From NCBI GenBank assembly GCA_937893155.1, contig CALBGU010000083.1:1-39827 (forward strand): a DNA stretch of 39,827 bases, written 5' to 3'. This document shows positions 7,087-15,342 of this stretch, piece after piece. The notes below the pieces were generated by a model. The model worked only from the letters and a program-made list of their open reading frames with translations. It had not been told where the DNA came from and searched no databases. Both the position numbers and the translations under genes were made by a program. Origin of the DNA: an uncultured Treponema sp. GTDB lineage: Bacteria; Spirochaetota; Spirochaetia; Treponematales; Treponemataceae. Numbering within the stretch: position 1 is the stretch's first letter; each line of letters opens with the position of its first letter.

Positions 7087-8286
7087 TTAGTTCAATTTGT
7101 CGAGGATTGAATAGCCGATAGTGTTTTCTGGCATCTTCAAGCCGAAATTGTCGAGAATTGTTGCGCCGATAACCGCGAATGTGTCGGTTTCCGAAAGCGC
7201 GCCGCTGCCCGTGAAGCTCGGTGAATACGCCAAGAGCGGAACTTTCTCTCTTGTGTGGTCTGTGCCGTGGAATGTCGGGTCGTTGCCGTGGTCTGCCGTG
7301 ATTAACAGCAAATCGTCCTCTCGCAACACCTTCAACAGCTCGCCTAACTTCACATCAAACTTCTCGATTTCCTTTGCATAGCCTTCAACGTTGCGGCGAT
7401 GTCCCCACAATGCGTCGAAGTCCACGAGGTTCACGAAACAAAGCCCGTCGAAATCGCGCTGCGCCACTTCAATCGTCTGCTCCATGCCGTTCACCGAAGA
7501 TTCACTGTGAATTGCCTCCGTAACGCCCTCGCCGACGAAAATGTCGTTGATTTTGCCGATGGAAATCATATCTTTGCCCGCGTCTTTCAACACATTGAGC
7601 GCAGTCTTTCCGAACGGCTTCACGGCGTAGTCGTGGCGGTTTGCCGTGCGCTTGAACTCGCCCTTTTTCTTGCCGACATACGGGCGAGCGATGACGCGAC
7701 CAACCTTCCATTCGTCCTTCATCGTGATTTCGCGCGCGATTTCGCAGCAACGATAGAGCTCATCAAGCCCGAACGTTTCCTCGTTGCCGCAAATCTGCAA
7801 AACGCTGTCCGCAGACGTGTAGACAATCATATGCCCCGTCGCGATTTCCTCTTCTGCCAGCTCGTCGAGGATTGCCGTGCCGCTCGCGCTCTTGTTGCCG
7901 ATGACTTTGTGTCCCGTGCGCTTTTCAAGCTCGGCGATAAGCTCTGGAGGGAAGCCTGTGTCAGTGAACGTAACAAACGGCTTCGTCGTGTGCAAGCCCA
8001 TCATCTCCCAGTGCCCCGTCATTGTGTCTTTGCCGACGCTCTTTTCCCGCAAAACCGCGTAATATCCGAGCGGCTTTTCTGCAGGCGGCACTTGCTTGAG
8101 CTTTTTCAAGTTCGCCATACCGATTTTCTGCAAATTCGGTATGACAAAGCTGTCCATTCTCTCGCTGATATGACCGAGCGTGTCGCTGCCCACATCGTTG
8201 TATGCCGCCGCGTCTGGCTCTTCGCCGATACCGAGCGAATCCATTACGATACAAAATATTCTCTTGAACTTTCCTGTAGAAGCCAT
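7087..8286 (-). CDS. deoB: phosphopentomutase
   Basis: A 399-residue member of the alkaline-phosphatase superfamily that interconverts (deoxy)ribose-1-phosphate and (deoxy)ribose-5-phosphate. Visible are the N-terminal metal site IVMDSLGIGEEPDA, KDTMTGHWEMMG (about residues 86-97), which carries the phosphorylated threonine, and near the C-terminus the second metal-site segment ADHGND...HGTDHTREKVP. Length is normal. AGGAG lies upstream of the ATG. It is the last gene of the salvage operon, 13 bases after cdd, and uses the sugar phosphates released by Udp. Confidence 0.97.
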   Translation of the reverse strand: MASTGKFKRIFCIVMDSLGIGEEPDAAAYNDVGSDTLGHISERMDSFVIPNLQKIGMANLKKLKQVPPAEKPLGYYAVLREKSVGKDTMTGHWEMMGLHTTKPFVTFTDTGFPPELIAELEKRTGHKVIGNKSASGTAILDELAEEEIATGHMIVYTSADSVLQICGNEETFGLDELYRCCEIAREITMKDEWKVGRVIARPYVGKKKGEFKRTANRHDYAVKPFGKTALNVLKDAGKDMISIGKINDIFVGEGVTEAIHSESSVNGMEQTIEVAQRDFDGLCFVNLVDFDALWGHRRNVEGYAKEIEKFDVKLGELLKVLREDDLLLITADHGNDPTFHGTDHTREKVPLLAYSPSFTGSGALSETDTFAVIGATILDNFGLKMPENTIGYSILDKLN

Positions 8287-8299
8287 TACCTATTCTCCT

Positions 8300-8734
8300 T
8301 TACTCCGCGAGTGATTTCGGTCCAAAACCGTCGGGCAAAATCTCTTTGAGCGTTTTCGCCGTGTATTCCGTCTTGTTTTTCGCCACAATAACGATAAACG
8401 ATTCTGGGTCGCAAAACTCCATCATCGCCTGACGGCACACACCGCACGGTGCGCAGAAATCTTCGACCTTGCCTTCTCTACCGCCCACAATCGCAATCGC
8501 CTTAAACGATTTTACGCCTTCGCTTACCGCTTTGAAAAACGCCGTGCGTTCCGCGCAGTTTGTTACGCCGTAAGAAGCATTTTCGATGTTGCAGCCGCCC
8601 CAGATTTTGCCGTCAGTGTCCAAAAGCCCTGCGCCGACCTTCCAATGAGAATACGGCGTGTATGCAAGCTTAAGCATTTTGAACGCTTTATCAATCATTT
8701 CACTCACGGGAATTCCCGTCAAATCTACACTCAT
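8300..8734 (-). CDS. cdd: cytidine deaminase
   Basis: A 144-residue homotetrameric-type cytidine deaminase that converts (deoxy)cytidine to (deoxy)uridine. The zinc ligands are Cys60 in NCAERT and Cys94/Cys97 in CAPCGVC, and Glu62 is the proton shuttle. It overlaps deoC by 4 bases (ATGA). Its product is the substrate of the uridine phosphorylase encoded at the head of the same operon. Confidence 0.97.
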   Translation of the reverse strand: MSVDLTGIPVSEMIDKAFKMLKLAYTPYSHWKVGAGLLDTDGKIWGGCNIENASYGVTNCAERTAFFKAVSEGVKSFKAIAIVGGREGKVEDFCAPCGVCRQAMMEFCDPESFIVIVAKNKTEYTAKTLKEILPDGFGPKSLAE

Positions 8735-9393
8735 GCCTTTATGCCCTGCTCCTTTGCAATTTTCACGATACGACTTGTGCCCAAGCGAGTTGCACCCAGC
8801 TCCAAGAACTTCTTTGCATCGTCAAACGACGAAATGCCACCCGCCGCTTTCACTTGCACGCTCTTTGCGCTGTGTTCTCTCATCAACTTCACATCGTCGA
8901 ACGTCGCGCCTGCGGTAGAAAAGCCCGTGCTTGTCTTGATAAAATCCGCACCGCTCTTATTCACGAGGTCGCACATCTTTTTCTTTTCGTCGTCCGTCAA
9001 CAGACACGTTTCAATGATAACTTTGAGGATTTTGCGACCGCAAGCCTTCTTAATCGCCTTGATTTCGTTCAAGACATAGTTGTACTCACAAGCCTTGAGC
9101 ATACCAATGTTGATAACCATATCGATTTCGCTCGCGCCGTTCTTGATTGCGTCGCGTGTTTCAAAGACTTTTGCCGCCGTCGTCATATTTCCGTTCGGGA
9201 AGCCGATAACCGTGCAGACTTTGATTTTGCCCTGCATATACTTCGCCGCTTTCTTTACATAACACGGAGGAATACACACAGAAGCAGTGTTGAATGCCAT
9301 TGCGTCATCGCAAATCTGCTTGATGTCCGCCCAAGTCGCGCTCTGCTTCAAGAGCGTATGGTCAACGTACTGAAAAACTTCCTTATCGTCCAT
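8731..9393 (-). CDS. deoC: deoxyribose-phosphate aldolase
   Basis: A 220-residue class I aldolase that cleaves 2-deoxyribose-5-phosphate to glyceraldehyde-3-phosphate and acetaldehyde. The Schiff-base lysine is Lys153 in FIKTSTGF, the second active-site lysine is Lys182 in VKAAGG, and Asp91 is in the SEIDMV segment. The ATG is preceded by GGAAGG and lies 2 bases after the udp stop. Together with DeoB it feeds deoxyribose carbon into glycolysis. Confidence 0.97.
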   Translation of the reverse strand: MDDKEVFQYVDHTLLKQSATWADIKQICDDAMAFNTASVCIPPCYVKKAAKYMQGKIKVCTVIGFPNGNMTTAAKVFETRDAIKNGASEIDMVINIGMLKACEYNYVLNEIKAIKKACGRKILKVIIETCLLTDDEKKKMCDLVNKSGADFIKTSTGFSTAGATFDDVKLMREHSAKSVQVKAAGGISSFDDAKKFLELGATRLGTSRIVKIAKEQGIKA

Positions 9394-9395
9394 AA

Positions 9396-10184
9396 TTATT
9401 TACCTTCCTTTGCCTTGTCTTCTTTGATTAAAATGCGAATTGCCTCTATCGCAGTGCGGATTGCCGCGTCTGTATCGTGCGCCACAGGATTATCCAAGCC
9501 TTTCGCCGCGCGCTCTTGATTCGCCATAACGAGAAACACTGAGCCACAGCGTACACGCAAGAATTGCGACACAATGAACAACGCCGCGCTCTCCATTTCT
9601 GAAGCTAAACAGCCCATTCTAAGCCACGCTTGCCACTTATCCAAAAGCTCATAACTCACAGGCTTTATTTCAGGCGAGTGTTGCCCATAAAACGAATCTT
9701 TGCACTGCACAACGCCGCGATGAGCCTTCAAGCCAAGGTTTTTCGTTGCCTGGCTAAGCGCATTCACGATGTCAATATCAGCAATGGCAGGATATTCAAT
9801 CGGTGCATACTCTTTGCTCGTGCCTTCCATACGGATTGCACCCGTCGCCACAACCATATCGCCGCCCATTACGTCGAGCTGCATACCGCCGCAAGTTCCA
9901 ACGCGCACAAAAGTGTCTGCACCGCATTTCACCAACTCTTCCATCGCAATCGACGCACTCGGTCCACCGATTCCCGTAGAAGTAACGCTGACAGGAACGC
10001 CGTCCAGTGTACCTGTATAAGTAACATACTCGCGATTATCCGCGATAAGTTTAGGATTATCGAAATACGCCGCTATCTTCTCACATCGCTTCGGGTCTCC
10101 TGGGAGAATGACATATCGCCCAACTTCGCCCTTTGCCACTTGAATATGATACTGCTTGCTCTGGTCTTCTGAATAGTTAATCAT
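9396..10184 (-). CDS. udp: uridine phosphorylase
   Basis: A 262-residue nucleoside phosphorylase of the NP-I family. YVILPGDPKRCEKIA, TSTGIGGPSASIAMEEL, RVGTCGG and SEMESAALF are the phosphate-, ribose- and base-site motifs of Udp-type enzymes. It splits uridine/deoxyuridine to uracil and (deoxy)ribose-1-phosphate. GGAGC lies upstream of the ATG. It heads udp-deoC-cdd-deoB. The 93-base gap to cheY holds the chemotaxis terminator and no strong -10 box, so some expression may come from read-through of the che operon. Confidence 0.93.
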   Translation of the reverse strand: MINYSEDQSKQYHIQVAKGEVGRYVILPGDPKRCEKIAAYFDNPKLIADNREYVTYTGTLDGVPVSVTSTGIGGPSASIAMEELVKCGADTFVRVGTCGGMQLDVMGGDMVVATGAIRMEGTSKEYAPIEYPAIADIDIVNALSQATKNLGLKAHRGVVQCKDSFYGQHSPEIKPVSYELLDKWQAWLRMGCLASEMESAALFIVSQFLRVRCGSVFLVMANQERAAKGLDNPVAHDTDAAIRTAIEAIRILIKEDKAKEGK

Positions 10185-10213
10185 AAAAGCTCCAAAAAAG
10201 TTTTACTGTCGAC

Positions 10214-10260
10214 AAAAAAAGCTCTTCACCGAAAGCGAAAACTGCAATCAGGAAGAGCTT
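10214..10260 (-). terminator. intrinsic terminator of the chemotaxis operon
   Basis: AAGCTCTTC (10219-10227) pairs perfectly with GAAGAGCTT (10252-10260) across a 24-base loop. Read on the minus strand the hairpin is followed by a run of T (10220-10214). It lies 17 bases beyond the cheY stop. Confidence 0.85.
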
Positions 10261-10277
10261 CACAAAAGTAGAAAAAA

Positions 10278-10712
10278 CTACTTCAATGATGCACCAATGC
10301 GCTCCAAAACCTTCTTGCGGTCAAGAGGTTTCACGATATAGTTCTTTGCACCAGTAAGGAGAGACTTTTTAACAAGCTCTTCCTTACCCAAAGCACTGAC
10401 CATAACAACGTGCGCATTCTTATCGAAAGCCACAATCTGCTCCAATGCTGTAATACCGTCCATACGAGGCATTGTGATATCCATCGTTACAAGGTCAACA
10501 TTCGGATAGAGTTCCTTGTACTTATCCAAGCCTTCCTTTCCGTCAGCGGCAGTTGCGACGACTTCATAGCCTTCGCTTGTCAAAATCTGACCAAGCTGCT
10601 TAGCTACGAACATTGAATCGTCAACAATCAGCACCTTTACTTTTGAGCCATCATCTTTAATACCTTCAGGCGGACGCTCGTTAATTGATGGAAAATCCTG
10701 TTTCGTTTTCAT
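10278..10712 (-). CDS. cheY: chemotaxis response regulator CheY
   Basis: A 144-residue single-domain receiver. The acidic pocket is Asp31/Asp32, the phosphorylated aspartate is Asp78 in TMDITMPRMDG, the switch residue is Ser106 and the invariant lysine is Lys128. It has about 25 extra N-terminal residues before the receiver core, more than in enteric CheY. GGAGGGG lies upstream of the ATG. Phospho-CheY made by CheA is expected to bind the flagellar switch, with CheX as its phosphatase. Confidence 0.97.
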   Translation of the reverse strand: MKTKQDFPSINERPPEGIKDDGSKVKVLIVDDSMFVAKQLGQILTSEGYEVVATAADGKEGLDKYKELYPNVDLVTMDITMPRMDGITALEQIVAFDKNAHVVMVSALGKEELVKKSLLTGAKNYIVKPLDRKKVLERIGASLK

Positions 10713-10730
10713 ATTGTATCACCCCTCCAG

Positions 10731-11222
10731 TTAGTTACGCTCTCGGATTGCAACGTTTACCTCAATCTTACCACAATCTGTAATAAGAGGTACAATCAAT
10801 GCTTCCACATTATCCTCTGCACCAGGATTTTTACCAAGTGCAGCAATTTCCATTTTTTCACCAACAAACAATGTTGGTGGTGTAACATCAAACTGGAATC
10901 CCAACTCATGCAACTTCGTTACAGCCTGTGCTGTAATCATGTTGGCAAGCTCACTGATTGTAGCCTTTGCAAGGTCATCAAACTCAGGAAGCTCCTCAAA
11001 ATTCATTCTGGATGCAACCTTCAAAGCAGTATCAAAAGTCATATCAAACAGAACACGACCTTCAACAGCTCCTGCCAAACCTACCAACGCCGCAACACCC
11101 ATCACAGGCATTGCAGTTGACTTCAAATACAAGTCCCCTCTTTGTACATCTGCACCGCTGAGAACTTCTTTCAGAACTCTGTAAGAACATTCAACAAAAG
11201 GGTTGATATACTCTACTCTCAT
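10731..11222 (-). CDS. cheX: CheY-P phosphatase CheX
   Basis: A 163-residue CheX of the CheC/CheX/FliY family. The single catalytic signature E-x-x-N is Glu91/Asn94 in ISELANMITAQA, and one such site is what separates CheX from two-site CheC. CheX dephosphorylates CheY-P and takes the place of CheZ in spirochetes. AGGAG precedes the ATG. It sits between cheW and cheY, the usual treponemal order. Confidence 0.95.
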   Translation of the reverse strand: MRVEYINPFVECSYRVLKEVLSGADVQRGDLYLKSTAMPVMGVAALVGLAGAVEGRVLFDMTFDTALKVASRMNFEELPEFDDLAKATISELANMITAQAVTKLHELGFQFDVTPPTLFVGEKMEIAALGKNPGAEDNVEALIVPLITDCGKIEVNVAIRERN

Positions 11223-11266
11223 TTACTTTCTCCTGTATTGCTTGTACATAGACAGCTAAAATCCAA

Positions 11267-12697
11267 CTATTGTTTGCTGAAAGTTACCACTGAACCAGTA
11301 TTATTCTCTGTCCAACTACCACGACCAGCAAGAGATTCATTATCACCCAACAAAACAATTCCATTACCCTTGATTTTTTCGCCAAAATCTGTAATGAGCT
11401 TGTTTTGAGACTCAACAGGCAAGAACGAAACAATATCACGCGCAAAAATGATGTCAACAACCGGAAGAGCATTTGTATTGACACAATCATGATACTCAAA
11501 CAAAATCATGTCTTTTATACTCTTATCGAATGTTGTTTCCCCATTTACTGTTTTCGTTGTATATGGCGAATACCAGTCAGACGCAACATTTGCTGGCAAA
11601 TTGATCAAAGGAGCATTTGATACACTCAGCAAATCAATATCATGACCATATATACGAATCCTAGCATTAGGATACCGTTTTTTCAACAAACACGCAAGAG
11701 AGTAAGCCTCATATCCCTTACCACAACCCGGATTCCACACTGAAATTTGCTTTGCAGAATTCTCTGGCAATGCCTTAAATACTGCATCTGCATATTCTTT
11801 TGTCCACCAAGTACTTGTGCACCGAGAATAGAACGGCTTAATAAACATATCCGTTTCAGTTTCATTCTGAAGCTGAGTTTTTCCTGCACCTTTTTCCTGT
11901 TCCCATTCGTCAAAACGCTTTTCTACCCATTTATCGTTGACAGAACTTACATTAAATTTTCGGAAACTCTTCAAACTTTCACATACAAATTTGAAGTTAA
12001 TATCATCTTTCCGAGAAGGCTTTTCTTTTTCAGGAGCAGGAGCTTCTTCCGTTTTCGAAGCAACTTCTGTTGCCGCAGGTGCAGTTTCCTGAGGAGCATT
12101 CACTGCGTGCGAAACAGGACGAACGTCCATTTTTGGAGTTTCTTTGTCATCTTCTTCTGGGCGATCGCCAAAAATGCGGTCAATATCCAAAAGAATATAC
12201 AAACGGTTATTGCTCTCTACAACGCCATAGATATATGCAATATTGATATCGCCAAACAAAGGGTGCGGCGGTTGAATCGTGCTTTTTTGGATTCCAACAA
12301 CCTTGTCGATTGCGTCTACAACGATACCAAATGTCCGCTCTTCAATCGTAACGATAAGAACATTCTCAAGCGCATTCGGATTCTGCTCTGGCACGTCGAT
12401 ATTGAAAAACAAGCGTAAGTCAATTATCGGAATAATCTCGCCTCGAAGATTATACACACCAAGCACAAACGGCATAGTATTCGGTACATAAGTAAAGTGC
12501 CCTGCTTTTGCAATTTCCTTTACTTTCATAATATCGATAGCATAATCTTTATCTGCGAGCGAGAACGTAACCATCTTATAGTCAATAACGCTCAACTGCT
12601 CCTTTGAAGCATTTAACTGCTCTGTTGTCAATTGTGCGGTATCAGTCTGATTAGCTCCTGCAGATTGCTGAAGCCCTTCAGTATTTCCCTGTTCCAT
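11267..12697 (-). CDS. cheW: CheW adaptor fused to a CheR-like domain
   Basis: 476 residues in two parts joined by a Pro/Ala/Glu-rich linker (about 205-235). The first part (about 40-190) is a CheW coupling domain (ADKDYAIDIMKVKEI, VYNLRGEIIPIIDLR). The second (about 240-476) resembles the SAM-binding half of CheR: VWNPGCGKGYEAYSLAC, GHDIDLLSVSNA, VDIIFARDIVSF, GIVLLGDNESL. Landmark CheR residues differ (RDI instead of RNV, GDNESL instead of GHSESL), so it is probably structural rather than a working methyltransferase. CheW-CheR-like proteins are known from the spirochete F2 chemotaxis class, where they contribute to the array under the receptors. GGGAG precedes the ATG. Confidence 0.93.
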   Translation of the reverse strand: MEQGNTEGLQQSAGANQTDTAQLTTEQLNASKEQLSVIDYKMVTFSLADKDYAIDIMKVKEIAKAGHFTYVPNTMPFVLGVYNLRGEIIPIIDLRLFFNIDVPEQNPNALENVLIVTIEERTFGIVVDAIDKVVGIQKSTIQPPHPLFGDINIAYIYGVVESNNRLYILLDIDRIFGDRPEEDDKETPKMDVRPVSHAVNAPQETAPAATEVASKTEEAPAPEKEKPSRKDDINFKFVCESLKSFRKFNVSSVNDKWVEKRFDEWEQEKGAGKTQLQNETETDMFIKPFYSRCTSTWWTKEYADAVFKALPENSAKQISVWNPGCGKGYEAYSLACLLKKRYPNARIRIYGHDIDLLSVSNAPLINLPANVASDWYSPYTTKTVNGETTFDKSIKDMILFEYHDCVNTNALPVVDIIFARDIVSFLPVESQNKLITDFGEKIKGNGIVLLGDNESLAGRGSWTENNTGSVVTFSKQ

Positions 12698-12708
12698 TCT
12701 ATCTCCCT

Positions 12709-15135
12709 TTATCTGCCAAGCATATGATTTTCGCGCTCTTGCTGTGCCGTAATTTCTTGCTGCACACCAAGTTCAAGAAGCTGACTTACGTCGATAATCA
12801 ACGAAACTGAACCATCTCCAAGGATAGAAGCTCCTGCAATTCCCGGTGAACTCGTGAATTTATCATGCAGAGGCTTAATAACAACATCTTCCTCTCCAAT
12901 CAACGAATCTACCATAAGTCCAATCTTCTTGTCGTTGCTTCCAACAATAACAATAAAGTTATACTCGCCCTGTCCTGCATCTTTGATGTTAAACAAACGA
13001 CTCAAACGTAGGATAGAAATAACTTCGTTACGGACGTTTAATACCTCATAATTATCAATCGTGTTGATTTCACCCTGTTTTACGCGAACACTTTCGATAA
13101 TATTGGTAATCGGAATAGAGTACACTTCTTTTCCAACACGAACAAGCAAGCCCTGAATAATTGCAAGTGTTAATGGCAAACGAATAGTAAATTTTGAACC
13201 AACGCCGCGCTCTGACGTAACACTTACCGTTCCCTTGAGCTTTTCAATGTTAGACTTTACAACATCAAGACCTACGCCGCGTCCAGAAACAGCGGTAATC
13301 GTGTTGTTTGTAGAAAAGCCGGGCAAGAAAATGAGGTTATATGCCTCTTGATTTGACAAGACCTTATCAGGGTGAATAAGTCCCTTCTGAATTGCCTTTT
13401 GCTTTACGCGCTCAACATCGATACCCTCACCGTCATCAACAATGTCGATTGTAACGGTATTACCTTCATTAGCCGCTTTGAGCAAAATAGTACCAGTTTC
13501 AGGCTTTCCTGCCTTCTTGCGTTCTTCTGGAGATTCAATACCGTGGTCAGCAGAGTTTCTAACACAGTGCATAATCGGGTCAAGCAAATCTTCAACAACG
13601 CCCTTATCCATTTCGGTATCTTCACCTTCAATGATAAGGTCCATCTTCTTATTCAAGCTCTTGCACAAATCGCGAACAGTACGCGGGAAGCGGCTGAAAA
13701 TCTGATTGACAGGAACCATTCGGATTTTCATAACGCCCTCTTGCAACTCGCCAATTATGCGACCAAGATTCTGTGTTGAAGAACGATATTTCGTGGTAAG
13801 ATTCTTGAGCGAACCTTCAAACTGGTCAAAATAAGAAATAATTCCGCCAAATTCTTCAAGTACAGAAGCCTTGATTTCCTTGACAGATGCTCCATTTTGG
13901 ATTTCTTCAAGATATTGCGGCAACTGCTCGAACATACGTCGCACTTTCTCTTTGTAAGAAGCGTCGAGCGTCTGGAACTGTACCTGCAAATCGCCCATCT
14001 GTGTTGCAATTTGGTTGAACGCACCTTTTGTAATAACCGTTTCGCTAACCAAATTAAGCAAATAGTCAATTCGCTTTGCATCAACACGAAGCACCTGAGT
14101 TTGTTGAACAGGGGCTTTTTTAACAGGAGTTGCTGCTTTCTGTGCCGCAGGAGCCGCCGCTGCTGGTTGAGGAGCTGGAGTTGGTGCAATTTCCGCAGGC
14201 GCTGTTTCTTGCACCGCCGCAGGAGCAGGCGCAGCTGGCTGAGGAGCCGGTGTTGCTTCCTGAGCTACCATTTCTGGAGCTTCAACCGCAGAAAGTTCAT
14301 TTCCGCCGCCGATACAACTCTCATCAACAAGTTTTGCATCTGTTGTTAACGTTACATCGGTAAGGAACGAAGCGTCTTCCAAGTCTGCAGCTGATGCAGA
14401 AGTCGAGATGAAATAGATAACTTTCTGCTGGAATTCATCTTCATAAAGAACATCGAAATCAGGAATTGTTTTTAAGACGCTTCCTTTTGCTTTCAATGCA
14501 ACAAAGACCTGAATTCCACCGACAGAATTCATCGGATTAGATTCATCAAAATTTACTGTAACAGACCAAAGTTTCTCGCCATCTGGACAAGCCTCTTTCA
14601 TCTCTGCAAAATCAGCTTCGGTAATCGGCAATTTTGTCGACGCAGATGCAGCAGGTTTCGGTGCAGCTGGTGCAGGTGCAGGAGCAGCGCCCAACATTCC
14701 TGCAGGTTTCGGCGCAGAACCTTTTTTCTTTGGTGCTTTTTCTGGAATAAATGATTTTATCTTTGTAACCATCGGCGTTACGTCTTCTCCGTACGGAGAA
14801 CCGTTTCGTCGAGATTCAAGCATAGCCTTGATGATGTCGATTGCACTCAGCAAAACATCAACTATCGGCTCAGATACCGTTAAAGTCCCAGAACGGAGCG
14901 CGTCAAGCAAATCTTCCACACTGTGAGTGAACGTAGAAAGTTCGTTCATCTCCACTGTCGCAGAGCCGCCCTTAAGCGTATGGGCTGCGCGGAAAATCTC
15001 GTCAATAGCGTCATGATTTGTAGGGTCTTGTTCAATCACAAGAATATTGCTTTCGAGATGTTCTACCTGCTCTTCAGCTTCGGTAAAAAAGTCCTTTAGC
15101 AATTCTTCATTATTCGCATCAAGATAGTCACTCAT
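12709..15135 (-). CDS. cheA: chemotaxis histidine kinase CheA
   Basis: 808 residues with the full CheA order. P1 Hpt domain has phospho-acceptor His52 in AAHTLKGG; a P2-like region covers about 170-275; a long Ala/Pro/Gln linker follows (about 280-345). P3 dimerisation contains VDAKRIDYLLNLVSE, the P4 ATPase has HCVRNSADHGIE, DDGEGID and SGRGVGLDVV, and the P5 CheW-like domain runs to the end. It phosphorylates CheY in response to the MCPs. It is the first gene of cheA-cheW-cheX-cheY; AAGGA lies about 14 bases before the ATG. Confidence 0.97.
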   Translation of the reverse strand: MSDYLDANNEELLKDFFTEAEEQVEHLESNILVIEQDPTNHDAIDEIFRAAHTLKGGSATVEMNELSTFTHSVEDLLDALRSGTLTVSEPIVDVLLSAIDIIKAMLESRRNGSPYGEDVTPMVTKIKSFIPEKAPKKKGSAPKPAGMLGAAPAPAPAAPKPAASASTKLPITEADFAEMKEACPDGEKLWSVTVNFDESNPMNSVGGIQVFVALKAKGSVLKTIPDFDVLYEDEFQQKVIYFISTSASAADLEDASFLTDVTLTTDAKLVDESCIGGGNELSAVEAPEMVAQEATPAPQPAAPAPAAVQETAPAEIAPTPAPQPAAAAPAAQKAATPVKKAPVQQTQVLRVDAKRIDYLLNLVSETVITKGAFNQIATQMGDLQVQFQTLDASYKEKVRRMFEQLPQYLEEIQNGASVKEIKASVLEEFGGIISYFDQFEGSLKNLTTKYRSSTQNLGRIIGELQEGVMKIRMVPVNQIFSRFPRTVRDLCKSLNKKMDLIIEGEDTEMDKGVVEDLLDPIMHCVRNSADHGIESPEERKKAGKPETGTILLKAANEGNTVTIDIVDDGEGIDVERVKQKAIQKGLIHPDKVLSNQEAYNLIFLPGFSTNNTITAVSGRGVGLDVVKSNIEKLKGTVSVTSERGVGSKFTIRLPLTLAIIQGLLVRVGKEVYSIPITNIIESVRVKQGEINTIDNYEVLNVRNEVISILRLSRLFNIKDAGQGEYNFIVIVGSNDKKIGLMVDSLIGEEDVVIKPLHDKFTSSPGIAGASILGDGSVSLIIDVSQLLELGVQQEITAQQERENHMLGR

Positions 15136-15204
15136 ATCTACTATTTTAATCCTTAAACGTTATAAGTCAAGTAAAAATGAAAAAAAGACTCCAAAATAAG
15201 AGGT

Positions 15205-15232
15205 ATTATATCATATTTATTCAGAATCTTAA
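15205..15232 (-). promoter_or_regulatory. putative sigma-70 promoter of the che operon
   Basis: On the minus strand TTAAGA (15232-15227), a 16-base spacer and a perfect TATAAT (15210-15205) precede cheA, giving a leader of about 60 bases. No sigma-28-like box is evident. Confidence 0.5.
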
Positions 15233-15247
15233 CCGTAAAACTCAGAT

Positions 15248-15276
15248 TAGACAAGCTCCTGTTTATATGGTATTGT
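15248..15276 (+). promoter_or_regulatory. putative promoter of the outer-membrane protein gene
   Basis: TAGACA (15248-15253), a 17-base spacer and TATTGT (15271-15276) precede the gene at 15343, giving a leader of about 60 bases ending in GGAGG. It lies back to back with the che promoter. Confidence 0.45.
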
Positions 15277-15342
15277 AGAATTAGCGAAAAAAAATTTTAC
15301 AAAGTCCGCTTTATATTTTATCGATACTTTTTCGGAGGAAAA

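Noticed and set aside
7399..8349. 316-codon open frame opposite deoB and cdd
   Set aside because: It is antisense to two clear enzymes, has no ribosome-binding site, and is explained by their GC-rich codon use.
10185..10277. Separate strong promoter for the udp operon
   Set aside because: No -10/-35 pair of acceptable quality is visible; only the che terminator and the udp ribosome-binding site can be supported.
11267..12000. CheR-like domain as an active receptor methyltransferase
   Set aside because: Key CheR positions are changed and no receptor here has a CheR-docking pentapeptide; structural role is more likely.
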